DNA from: Caulobacteraceae bacterium PMMR1
Lineage (GTDB): Bacteria; Pseudomonadota; Alphaproteobacteria; Caulobacterales; Caulobacteraceae
Direction of reading: 5' to 3'
Length of the DNA: 64,000 nt
NCBI GenBank assembly: GCA_000733915.1
Contig: JPOM01000001.1
Span: 1,550,001-1,614,000 of the forward strand
Notes under the pieces: model-generated
What the model saw: the letters and a program-made list of their open reading frames with translations, nothing else
Database searches by the model: none
Told to the model about the DNA's origin: nothing
Translations under genes and position numbers: made by a program
Shown: positions 1 through 7,032 of the stretch, piece after piece
How the letters are laid out: each line of letters begins with the position of its first letter
How positions within the stretch are numbered: position 1 is the first letter of the stretch

Positions 1-1
1 G

Positions 2-340
2 ATCCTGGACACCGGCGCGTCCCACTCCATAGGCAATCCGGCGCTGCTGCGCCGCATGCTGAAATCCCCCATCGCGCTTCAGTCATGGGAGGTGGATGTC
101 GTCAGCATCACCGGTCAGAGCGTGCCCGGGCGCTGGTCGCGGCTGCCGAGCGTGCACGTGGGCGCGCTGAAGCTGACCAATGTGCCCGTCGTCTTCGCCG
201 ATCTTCACAATTTCCAGGTCTGGAGCCTGGACAACCAGCCCGCCTTGCTCCTGGGCGTGGACATGCTGAGGCTGTTTCCCGCAGTCCAGATCGACTTCCT
301 GCACAAGGAGGTCAGTTTCAGACTGCCGCGGCCGGCCTGA
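2..340 (+). CDS. Retropepsin-like aspartyl protease, C-terminal part (5' end outside window)
   Basis: The reading frame is open from base 2 and contains ILDTGAS near the window edge, the catalytic Asp-Thr-Gly loop of a single-domain (retropepsin-like, clan AA) aspartyl protease. The end of the protein has LLLGVDMLRLFPAVQIDF, which matches the hydrophobic-hydrophobic-Gly-x-Asp-x-Leu motif that closes such domains. Proteins of this kind in alphaproteobacteria are usually exported or membrane-anchored and act as homodimers; the N-terminal targeting region and any second domain lie before the window, so location cannot be judged. The ATG at 56 is internal, because it falls after the catalytic motif. 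Confidence 0.8.
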   Translation: MLDTGASHSIGNPALLRRMLKSPIALQSWEVDVVSITGQSVPGRWSRLPSVHVGALKLTNVPVVFADLHNFQVWSLDNQPALLLGVDMLRLFPAVQIDFLHKEVSFRLPRPA

Positions 341-343
341 GCC

Positions 344-556
344 TCAGTCCCGCCGGGCGGCGCGGGCTTCTGCGGTCTGCGGCCGCCAGCGCACCAGAAC
401 CGCCAGCATGATCGCGAGCAGGACCGCGAACAGCGCCCAGACCTGCTGCTGCGGCTCCATACCGAGCGCCGCCTGACGCCCGACGACCCATCCGGTCACC
501 ACCACGATGAGGGCTGAGGCCCACTCGCTCCACGACAGGTTCTGCAGCTTCTTCAT
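344..556 (-). CDS. Small membrane protein, two predicted transmembrane helices
   Basis: A 70-residue protein starting MKKLQNLSWSEWASALIVVV. Two hydrophobic stretches (about residues 13-28 and 39-56) are separated by a short loop with GRQAAL and followed by a basic tail rich in Arg and Ala. I do not recognise a family. It converges on the protease gene with only 3 bases between stop codons. The hydrophobic pattern and the clean ATG make it more likely than not to be real, but there is no motif-level support. Confidence 0.5.
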   Translation of the reverse strand: MKKLQNLSWSEWASALIVVVTGWVVGRQAALGMEPQQQVWALFAVLLAIMLAVLVRWRPQTAEARAARRD

Positions 557-846
557 CGGCGGGCGGCTCCGGATTCGCCTGCGAAGAGAGCCCGATCCTC
601 GCCCGTCCGTCGCCGTGACACGGGCGCGCAGACGCAGAGAAGGGCGGCCCCGAACCGGGACCGCCCTTCCAGCAAGCTGCTGGACAGCTTGATCTTAGTC
701 TTGCGGGGGGGGGCCGTGGGCGCGCCGGGCCCGCATCGCTCTGCGACAATGACGGCGGCGGGAGAGCGCCCGCCCGCCTTGCCCCCGCCCGCGCCTCGCG
801 CCAAAAGCGAGAGCGGCGGGGTCGATCACCGAGCAAGGGAACTGGA
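557..846. other. 290-bp intergenic region with two stem-loops and a G9 run
   Basis: No convincing gene lies here. It holds a strong hairpin at 640-668 (8-bp perfect stem AAGGGCGG/CCGCCCTT with an inner CCCG/CGGG stem), a second hairpin at 669-683 (CCAGCA/TGCTGG, loop AGC) directly after it, and nine consecutive G at 705-713. It separates the divergent starts of the small membrane protein (reading left) and the acyl-CoA ligase (reading right), so promoters for both must be inside it. AAGGGA about 6 bases before the ATG at 847 is a good ribosome binding site. Confidence 0.5.
640..683. other. Tandem stem-loops (structured leader or small RNA candidate)
   Basis: The first hairpin pairs AAGGGCGG (640-647) with CCGCCCTT (661-668) and continues, after a single C/A mismatch, with CCCG/CGGG around an AAC loop. 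The second pairs CCAGCA (669-674) with TGCTGG (678-683). No run of T follows on either strand, so a classical intrinsic terminator is not supported. A leader structure for the acyl-CoA ligase mRNA or part of a small RNA are both possible. Confidence 0.4.
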
Positions 847-2643
847 ATGAGCCTTTGGGCGCGCATCAAGCGGGAGGTCCGTTTCCTGCGCGGTCTCAGT
901 CGGACGCTGAAGCGGATCAAAGGCATAGAGCCGGATTCCGAGCATCTCGTCTGCGACGACCTGGAGGCTGCGGTCGACAGGTTCGCGACCCGCCCCGCCA
1001 TCGTCTTCGAGGGGCGCACGGTCACCTACGGCGAGTTCGACACCCTGGCCAATCGCTACGCCCACTGGGCCACCGGGAGGGGCATCAAGCGCGGCGACAC
1101 CGTCGCCCTGTTCATGCCGAACCGGATCGAGTACCTCGCCGCCTGGTACGGCCTGTCCAAGGTCGGCGTCTCCACCGCCCTAATCAACACTCAGATCACG
1201 GGCCAGGGCCTGATCCACTGCCTGCAGGTGAGCCGCGCGTCGCATGTGATCGTCGACGCCGAGACTGCGCCCGCCTTCGAGGACGTGCGCGAGCAACTGA
1301 ACCGCTCCATGATGGAATGGGTCGTAGGCGGCGGCGCGGCCCGGGCGGATCGCGACCTCGACCGCGCGCTGAAGGGCGTGTCCTCACTGAGGCCGACGGG
1401 CGCCACCGCCCGCTATGGCCTGACCGCCAAGGACGTAGCGCTCTACATTTTCACCAGCGGCACCACTGGCCTGCCCAAGGCCGCCAAGATGACCCACATG
1501 CGGGCGCAGATGATGATGCGCGGCTTTGCGGGCGCGACGGCGGCGACGGAGAAGGACCGCATCTACTGCGCCCTGCCGCTCTATCATGCAACGGGCGGGC
1601 TCTGTGCGGTCGGCGCGGCGCTGCTGAACGGCGGCACGCTGCTCCTGAAAAAGAAGTTCTCCGCCACCCAGTTCTGGGACGACGTGGTGGCCGAAGGCGC
1701 GACCATGTTCGTCTACATCGGCGAGCTTTGCCGCTATCTGGTGAACCAGCCCGAGCGCGAGATCGAGCGCCAGCACAAGCTGCGCCTCGCCTTCGGCAAC
1801 GGGTTGCGACCCGACGTCTGGGCCAAGCTGATCCAGCGGTTCCGCGTGCCCGAGGTGCTGGAGTTCTACGGCTCCACCGAAGGCAACGTCTCGATGTTCA
1901 ACTTCGACGGCAAGCTGGGCGCCATCGGGCGGGTGCCGAAGTACCTGCGCAAGCGGTTCAACTTCCGCCTGGTCCGCTTCGACAGCGAGACCGAGCAGCC
2001 CGAACGCACGGTCCAGGGCTTCTGCATCGAGTGCCGCCCGGGCGAGCCCGGCGAGGCGCTGGGGGAAATAGGCGCGGACGCCCGCTCCAACTTCACCGGA
2101 TACGCGGACAAGGCTGAGACGGAGAAGAAGATCCTTCGCGACGTTTTCGCCGTGGGCGACGCCTGGTTCCGCACCGGCGACCTGCTGCGCCAGGATACCG
2201 AGGGCTACTTCTACTTCGTGGACCGGGTCGGCGACACCTTCCGCTGGAAGGGCGAGAACGTGGCGACGAGCGAGGTGGCCGAGCGCCTGTCCGATGCGCC
2301 GGGCGTGCTGGAGGCCAACGTCTACGGCGTGAGCGTGCCGGGCGCGGAGGGTCGGGCGGGCATGGCGGCCATCGTGCCGGGCGAGGGCTTTGACCTGCAG
2401 CGCCTGCATGAGGTCGTCGCGCGGGAGCTGCCGTCCTACGCCCAGCCCCTGTTCCTGCGTCTGCAGCCGCACATCGACACCACCGGCACCTTCAAGTTCC
2501 GTAAGGTGGACCTTGCGGCCGAGGGCTTCGATCCGGGCGTGGTCGCCGACCCGCTCTACTTCCACGACCCCGAGGCGGGAGCCTACGTCCCGCTCGACGC
2601 CGCCCTCTACGCCCGGATCGCCGCCGGCGAGATCCGGCTTTAG
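847..2643 (+). CDS. Long-chain acyl-CoA synthetase (FATP/FadD-like)
   Basis: A 598-residue adenylate-forming enzyme that activates fatty acids to acyl-CoA through acyl-AMP. The P-loop-like motif IFTSGTTGLPKAAKMTH is at about residues 201-217; FYGSTEGN follows as the A5 motif, and TGDLL with the hinge DRVGDTFRWKGENVATSEV marks the C-terminal subdomain. The N-terminus has a basic, weakly hydrophobic segment (KREVRFLRGLSRTLKRIKG) and the whole resembles very-long-chain/FATP-type ligases. It is followed after 2 bases by a nitroreductase gene, so the two are probably co-transcribed. The substrate chain length cannot be read from sequence. Confidence 0.88.
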   Translation: MSLWARIKREVRFLRGLSRTLKRIKGIEPDSEHLVCDDLEAAVDRFATRPAIVFEGRTVTYGEFDTLANRYAHWATGRGIKRGDTVALFMPNRIEYLAAWYGLSKVGVSTALINTQITGQGLIHCLQVSRASHVIVDAETAPAFEDVREQLNRSMMEWVVGGGAARADRDLDRALKGVSSLRPTGATARYGLTAKDVALYIFTSGTTGLPKAAKMTHMRAQMMMRGFAGATAATEKDRIYCALPLYHATGGLCAVGAALLNGGTLLLKKKFSATQFWDDVVAEGATMFVYIGELCRYLVNQPEREIERQHKLRLAFGNGLRPDVWAKLIQRFRVPEVLEFYGSTEGNVSMFNFDGKLGAIGRVPKYLRKRFNFRLVRFDSETEQPERTVQGFCIECRPGEPGEALGEIGADARSNFTGYADKAETEKKILRDVFAVGDAWFRTGDLLRQDTEGYFYFVDRVGDTFRWKGENVATSEVAERLSDAPGVLEANVYGVSVPGAEGRAGMAAIVPGEGFDLQRLHEVVARELPSYAQPLFLRLQPHIDTTGTFKFRKVDLAAEGFDPGVVADPLYFHDPEAGAYVPLDAALYARIAAGEIRL

Positions 2644-2645
2644 GG

Positions 2646-3326
2646 ATGGAGTACGACGAGGTCGTCCGGGGACGGCGCAGCATCCGCGGCTACCTGCCCG
2701 ACCCGGTGCCGCGCGCGCTGATCGAGGAGATCATCGAGCTCGCGATGCGCTCGCCGTCCTCGATGAACACCCAGCCCTGGCGGTTCCACGTCGTGACCGG
2801 CGAACCGCTGGACCGCATCCGTGCGGGCAATGTGGAGCGCATGACGGCGGGCGTGCCGGAGAGCCGCGAGTTCCGTACCGGCAGGCCGTTCGAGGGCGTG
2901 CACAGGGAACGGCAGATCGGCGTGGCCAAGCAGCTCTTCGGCGCCATGGGCATCGCCCGGGACGACGCGGCGCGACGTCAGGACTGGGTTCTGCGGGGCT
3001 TTCGCCAGTTCGACGCGCCGGTCTGCGTGATCATCACCTACGACCGGGCCCTGCACGGCTCGGACGACGCGCCCTTCGACTGTGGCGCGGTGGCGACCGC
3101 GCTCGTGAACGCCGCCTGGTCGCGGGGCCTGGGCGCAGTGATCAACAGCCAGGGCATCATGCAATCGCCCGTCGTGCGCGAGCACGCCTCCATCCCGGCG
3201 GACGAGGTGATCATGAAGGCGATCGCGCTCGGCTGGCCCGATCCCGACTTCCCCGCCAACGCCGTGGTGTCCGAGCGTAAGCCGATCAGCGAGGCGGCGG
3301 TGTTCATCGGCTTCACGGACGGCTGA
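2646..3326 (+). CDS. Nitroreductase family FMN-dependent oxidoreductase
   Basis: A 226-residue protein with RRSIRGY near the N-terminus and SPSSMNTQPWRFHVV, the phosphate- and FMN-contacting segments of the nitroreductase fold; the C-terminal ALGWPDPDFPANAV completes it. These enzymes act as homodimers and reduce nitroaromatics, quinones or enones with NAD(P)H; the natural substrate is unknown. The start is only 2 bases after the acyl-CoA ligase stop, indicating one operon. A role in processing unsaturated acyl or aromatic compounds fed by the ligase is conjecture. Confidence 0.85.
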   Translation: MEYDEVVRGRRSIRGYLPDPVPRALIEEIIELAMRSPSSMNTQPWRFHVVTGEPLDRIRAGNVERMTAGVPESREFRTGRPFEGVHRERQIGVAKQLFGAMGIARDDAARRQDWVLRGFRQFDAPVCVIITYDRALHGSDDAPFDCGAVATALVNAAWSRGLGAVINSQGIMQSPVVREHASIPADEVIMKAIALGWPDPDFPANAVVSERKPISEAAVFIGFTDG

Positions 3327-3359
3327 GCGGTCCGCCCAGCGGCGAAGAGCCTCGCGGCT

Positions 3360-4265
3360 TCAGCGCGTACGGGCGATGAAGTCGACGATAAGCTGCGCCA
3401 GCTCTTCGGGTTTGTCTTCCTGCAGGAAGTGGCCGCCGTCCTTGATCGTCACATGCGGCTGGCCCTTCGCCCCCGCAATCCGCTCCTGGAAGACGCGCTC
3501 GCCGCCGGCGGTCACCGCGTCCTTGTCGCTGAAGGCGGTCAGGAAGGGCTTTTCGAAGCGCTCCAGCACCGCCCAAGCGGCCTTGTTCTGCGCCACCGAG
3601 GCGTGATCGGGCGTGACGGGAACCAGCGCCGGGAACTCCCGCGCGCCGGCCTTGTAGCTCTCGTCCGGGAAGGGCGCGTCATAGGCGGCGACCTCCGCAG
3701 GGCTGAGCTCGCGCACCGTCGCGCCCTGCAGGATGAAGCCCGTCGGGAACTCCGGCACGGTCTGGCTGAACTTGCGCCAGGCCTCGAAGGCCTCCGACCA
3801 GCCCGTCCCGACCGGCAGGCCCGTGTTGGCCGCGATCACCCGGGCGAAGCGATCGGGGAAGGCGGCGACCAGGCGCAGGCCGATCAGCCCGCCCCAGTCC
3901 TGGCAGAACAGGGTGATCTCGGAGAGGTCCAGCCCGGTCAGCCAGTCGCTCATCCAGGCGACGTGCCGCTCATAGGTGTAGTCGGAGCGGGCGGCCGGCT
4001 TGTCGGACTTGCCAAAGCCGATCAGGTCGGGGGCCAGCACGCGATGGCCGGCGGCGGCCACGGGCGGGATCATCTTGCGGTAGAGATAGGACCAGCTGGG
4101 CTCGCCGTGCATCATCAGCACGGGCGCGGCGTCACGGGGCCCCTCGTCCAGATAGTGCAGGCGCAGGTCCGGGCCGGCGTCGGCCCGCACGGTCGCATAG
4201 TGCGGCGCGAACGGGTAGCCGGGCAGGTCCGCGAAACGGTCGTCGGGCGTGCGCAGGACCTGCAT
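3360..4265 (-). CDS. Haloalkane dehalogenase-type alpha/beta hydrolase (HLD-I-like)
   Basis: A 301-residue alpha/beta hydrolase. [11 protein letters not shown] (from residue 53) is the oxyanion-hole motif typical of haloalkane dehalogenases; CQDWGG places the nucleophile Asp123 directly before Trp124, the halide-stabilising Trp of that family; DGGHFLQED near the C-terminus gives the base His, and FSDKDAVT contains the usual acidic partner position of subfamily I. An Asp nucleophile followed by Trp separates it from esterases with GxSxG, but epoxide hydrolases share much of the pattern. No haloacid dehalogenase or halocarbon pathway gene is nearby, so the physiological substrate is open. It converges with the nitroreductase gene. 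Confidence 0.78.
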   Translation of the reverse strand: MQVLRTPDDRFADLPGYPFAPHYATVRADAGPDLRLHYLDEGPRDAAPVLMMHGEPSWSYLYRKMIPPVAAAGHRVLAPDLIGFGKSDKPAARSDYTYERHVAWMSDWLTGLDLSEITLFCQDWGGLIGLRLVAAFPDRFARVIAANTGLPVGTGWSEAFEAWRKFSQTVPEFPTGFILQGATVRELSPAEVAAYDAPFPDESYKAGAREFPALVPVTPDHASVAQNKAAWAVLERFEKPFLTAFSDKDAVTAGGERVFQERIAGAKGQPHVTIKDGGHFLQEDKPEELAQLIVDFIARTR

Positions 4266-4363
4266 CGGAGACCTCCGGGAACTCGGCTGGGGCGGTCAGC
4301 CGTTCGTCCCTGAGCGGGCCACGGGGAGCAACGGCGGTCAAGCCGCCCCATGTGGGCCCCTGC

Positions 4364-4894
4364 ATGCCCGACCCTGACGTTCCCCGCAATCCAGCGCCCC
4401 TGATCGTGACCGCCTGGCTGGACGAGGCCTCGTTCGCCTGGTTCAACGACCTGCGGCGGGCGCACTTCCCGCCGGCGCGGAACCTCGTGCCGGCGCATGT
4501 GACCCTGTTCCACCACCTGCCCGGGGACCGCGAGGCGGAGGTGCTGAGCGTGATCCGAGCCGCCAGCGCCAGGCGGGCGCCCTTTCCGCTCGCAGTGCGC
4601 GGTCCCTGGTCGCTGGGGCGCGGCGTCGCCTATCGCCTCGACGCCGGAGAGCTCGCCCTGGTCCGGGCCGAGTTGGCGGCGGCCTTCGCGCCTTGGCTCA
4701 CGCCCCAGGACCGAACGGGCTTCCGCCCCCATGTGACGGTGCAGAACAAGGTCGAGCCGGTCCAGGCGCGCACCCTGCTGGAGGCCTTGCAGCACGCCTT
4801 CGAGCCTTTCGAGGCGACCTGCGAGGGCCTTCTCGTCTGGCGCTACCTCGGCGGCCCGTGGGCGCCGGCGGCCCGCATCCCGTTCACCGGCTAG
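4364..4894 (+). CDS. 2H phosphoesterase superfamily protein (2'-5' RNA ligase-like)
   Basis: The protein has the two HxTx signatures that define 2H phosphoesterases: HVTLFHHLPG and HVTVQNKV, about 80 residues apart. Members open or make 2',5' RNA bonds or hydrolyse cyclic phosphates such as ADP-ribose 1'',2''-cyclic phosphate. I prefer the ATG at 4364 to the upstream GTG at 4352. The stop TAG (4892-4894) lies inside the CTAG that marks the boundary of the adjoining IS481 element, so the insertion left this protein intact; the same four bases are the stop of the transposase on the other strand. Confidence 0.72.
   Translation: MPDPDVPRNPAPLIVTAWLDEASFAWFNDLRRAHFPPARNLVPAHVTLFHHLPGDREAEVLSVIRAASARRAPFPLAVRGPWSLGRGVAYRLDAGELALVRAELAAAFAPWLTPQDRTGFRPHVTVQNKVEPVQARTLLEALQHAFEPFEATCEGLLVWRYLGGPWAPAARIPFTG
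4891..4894. repeat. CTAG target site, left flank of IS481 copy 1
   Basis: CTAG is repeated at 5919-5922 on the other side of the element and again at 6765-6768 beyond the IS5 element. It is the stop codon of the upstream host gene (plus strand) and of the transposase (minus strand). Family knowledge: Bordetella IS481 inserts at NCTAGN. Confidence 0.8.
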
Positions 4895-5832
4895 CTGTCG
4901 TTGCCAAGGAGGTTGTTCAGTCTTCGCCAGGGGCTGAGGTCTCCGATGCCGGCGTGGGGGCGGACGAGGTTATAGGCGTCGGTCCAGGGTCCGATGGCGG
5001 CGGCGCGTTGGTCTGATGAGACATAGGGCCGTGCGTAGGCCCATTCGCGCAAGCTGGTCTGGATGAAGCGCTCGGCCTTGCCGTTGGTGCGCGGCCGGAA
5101 GGGCCGGGTTCGGACGTGCCGCACGCCGGCGGCCGTCAGGGTCTGGGCGAAGCGCCTTGAGACGTAGGCCGAGCCGTTGTCGGTCATCACCCGCTCCACC
5201 TTTACGCCCAGGCGGGCGTACCAGGCGAGCGCGCGGTCCAGGAAGCCGGCGGCGTCTTCGCCGGTCAGGCCGGGCAGGACTTCCGTGTAGGCCAGCCGCG
5301 AGGCGTCATCGATGGCGACGTGCAGGTGGTCCCAGCCGATGCCGCGCTTGCGGCTCTGACCGGCGCGATCCCCGGTGATGCGGTGGCCGACGCCGTCGAT
5401 CTTGCCGAGGCTCTTGATGTCCAGGTGCAGCAGCTCGCCGGGCCGCTCCCGCTCGTAGCGGATCACCGGCTCGCGCGGCTGCAGCGCCGAGAGCTTGCCC
5501 AGGCCGAGCCGCCGCAGGATCGCGCCCACCGTCGAGCGCGGCATGTCCAGCTGGCGGGCGATCGCCACGCCGCTCATGCGCTGGCGTCGCAGCCGCTCGA
5601 TCTCGGCCAAGCGCTGCGGCGAAATCCGGCGCGGACATCGTCGGGGCGCCGAGCTGCGATCCTTGAAGTCTTCGCTCGGCTCCCGACGACACCGGCCCAG
5701 CCACCTATAGGCCGTCCGCAACGATACACCGCCAGCCAAAGCCGCCGCCTTCACCGTCCAGCCAGACTGAACACGACCGGCCAACAAGGCTCGACCAGAC
5801 GGCGTCAGCCGGGCATTCTTATGCATGTTCAT
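4891..5832 (-). CDS. IS481-family transposase (copy 1)
   Basis: A 313-residue DDE transposase. An N-terminal helix-turn-helix (GRALLAGRVQSGWTVKAAAL and following) and a second HTH region (QRMSGVAIARQLDMPRSTVG) precede the integrase core: Asp in LLHLDIKSLG, Asp in VMTDNGSAYVS and Glu in RTNGKAERF. The start MNMHKN is chosen because it is shared with copy 2; four codons further upstream are open only in this copy. Compared with copy 2 it differs at four residues that I could see (V/A and R/K in the first HTH, K/R in LDIKSLGKID, R/Q near the C-terminus). Its TAG stop is supplied by the CTAG flank. Confidence 0.92.
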   Translation of the reverse strand: MNMHKNARLTPSGRALLAGRVQSGWTVKAAALAGGVSLRTAYRWLGRCRREPSEDFKDRSSAPRRCPRRISPQRLAEIERLRRQRMSGVAIARQLDMPRSTVGAILRRLGLGKLSALQPREPVIRYERERPGELLHLDIKSLGKIDGVGHRITGDRAGQSRKRGIGWDHLHVAIDDASRLAYTEVLPGLTGEDAAGFLDRALAWYARLGVKVERVMTDNGSAYVSRRFAQTLTAAGVRHVRTRPFRPRTNGKAERFIQTSLREWAYARPYVSSDQRAAAIGPWTDAYNLVRPHAGIGDLSPWRRLNNLLGNDS

Positions 5833-5918
5833 CCGGGGTCTCACGGCTAGAGGTTGGAGCTTCGCACCCCCACTCTCTCAGCCCGATCCCGGGTGAACAA
5901 CCTTCATAGCCTCGACAG
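4895..5918 (-). mobile_element. IS481-family insertion sequence, copy 1 (1,024 bp)
   Basis: The ends were set by comparison with a second copy at 51810-52833, with which it shares all 1,024 positions apart from about nine substitutions. The termini are partial inverted repeats (CTGTCG at the left, CGACAG at the right, then imperfect). Both sides carry CTAG, consistent with a 4-bp target duplication. One intact transposase gene fills the element. The right-hand CTAG is at the same time the left flank of an IS5-family element, so two unrelated families occupy one hotspot. Both IS481 copies point the same way. Confidence 0.88.
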
Positions 5919-5922
5919 CTAG
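5919..5922. repeat. CTAG shared by IS481 copy 1 (right) and IS5-family element (left)
   Basis: One CTAG serves as the right flank of the IS481 element and the left flank of the IS5-family element. On the minus strand it supplies the TAG stop of the IS5 transposase once its frames are joined (the end reads ARIWLRAVESTP then stop). Confidence 0.75.
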
Positions 5923-6684
5923 GGCGTGGACTCAACGGCGCGGAGCCAGATGCGGGCTGAGGCGAGTGCGGCTGCGGCGAGGAAGTTGCGAGCGAGCTTG
6001 TCGAAGCGGGTGGCGACGCGTCGGAACTGCTTGAGCCTGCAGAAGAAGCGCTCGACCAGGTTGCGGCGGCGGTAGAGGGCGGGCTGAAGACGATCGGTTC
6101 GATGCGGTTGCGCTTGGGCGGGAGATTAGCCCAGCCGCCCCGCTCGCTCTGCCGAGCCCTGATCTTGTCGGCGTCATAGGCTCGGTCGCCGAGCAGCATG
6201 GCGCCACGGGGCAGGCCTTCCAGCAGTTCCTCGATCAGGCTGGCGTCGTGAGCCTGGCCGGGCGAGAGCGCGAGGCGGATGGGCAGGCCGCGGGCGTCCA
6301 CGACGGCATGGATCTTGGTCGTCAGCCCGCCTCGGGAGCGCCCCATATGACGAACTCCACCCCCTTTTTTGCGCCGGCGGCGTGCTGGTGAACCCGAACG
6401 ATGGAGGTGTCGATCATCTGTACCTGGCCATCGTAAGCCGCTGTAATCGCGTCCATCAGCCGGTCCCATACTCCGGCTTTGCGCCAGCGGTTGAAGCGGT
6501 TGTAGACCGTCGTGTAGGGGCCGTAGCGCTCAGGCAGGTCCCGCCACGGCAGGCCCGCCCGAAGACAGAAGAAGATGCCGTTCAGCACCCGACGGTCGTC
6601 CACCCGCGGATTGCCGCGCGGCTTGTCGGGCAAAAGCGGCTGGATCACCCGCCACTCGAACTCGGTCAGATCGAAGCGACTCAT
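5919..6684 (-). CDS. IS5-family transposase, orfA/orfB joined by -1 frameshift; orfB broken by a further deletion
   Basis: orfA (6322-6684, 120 aa) has the DUF4096-like N-terminal domain (MSRFDLTEFEWRVIQPLLP) and the first catalytic Asp in MIDTSIVRVHQHAAGAKKG. At 6363-6371 the frame-0 codons run GCA AAA AAG GGG, the canonical A-AAA-AAG slippery site; a -1 slip enters orfB, which continues HMGRSRGGLTTKIHAVVDA and GDRAYDAD (second Asp). Near 6074-6083 one base is missing after NRIEPIVFSP; with it restored the frame reads LYRRRNLVERFF (catalytic Glu) and ends at TAG in the flanking CTAG. The longer open frame that runs on to 5819 is an artefact of that deletion. Confidence 0.75.
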
Positions 6685-6764
6685 CGCGAAGCTCCCGTTT
6701 TGGAGCTTGAATCACGATCCGGCCCAAACGTGAATCCCCTCTGCCCCACTTACGGGTACAAGAC
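5923..6764 (-). mobile_element. IS5-family insertion sequence (IS427-group-like), 842 bp
   Basis: It lies between CTAG at 5919-5922 and CTAG at 6765-6768. The outer bases form an imperfect inverted repeat: GGCGTGGACTC at the left and GGTCTTGTACCC (reverse complement) at the right, matching at about 8 of the first 11 positions. The length of about 840 bp and the two overlapping transposase frames fit the IS427 group. The second frame carries a further single-base disruption, so this copy is either inactive or misread. Confidence 0.8.
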
Positions 6765-6768
6765 CTAG
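6765..6768. repeat. CTAG target site, right flank of IS5-family element
   Basis: Third CTAG of the 4891-6768 block. Removing both elements would join the 2H phosphoesterase stop codon to the sequence from 6769 on. The 264 bases from 6769 to 7032 contain no gene I can support and are visibly less GC-rich than their surroundings. Confidence 0.7.
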
Positions 6769-7032
6769 TTCGGCGTGAGACGCTCAGGCGACTACAGCGG
6801 CGAACGAGAGGTTAACGGCCAGACCACAGCCGCTGGACACGGCTGCGACATCCTGTCATTCGCGCGCGCTTCGAGCGAAACACAGGGAAAACATAATGGC
6901 TGATCTGCATTTTCGGTCGCCATTACCCGAAACGTGGCGGCGAATACAGGGCCATTCATCAAGTGTCGGGCAATGACGCGGCAGTCAAACGTGTGACGCA
7001 CGAAGACAAGACGGTGTGGCGTCCGGGCTGCA

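Noticed and set aside
705-713. Run of nine G as a regulatory or phase-variable tract
   Set aside because: It is not placed in a coding start or between promoter elements that I can identify, and run length is unreliable given the indel errors elsewhere.
6896-6976. 26-codon frame (MADLHF...) between the IS5-type element and the Rieske oxygenase gene
   Set aside because: It has only a weak AGGGA upstream, no recognisable feature and short length; a peptide cannot be excluded but is unsupported.
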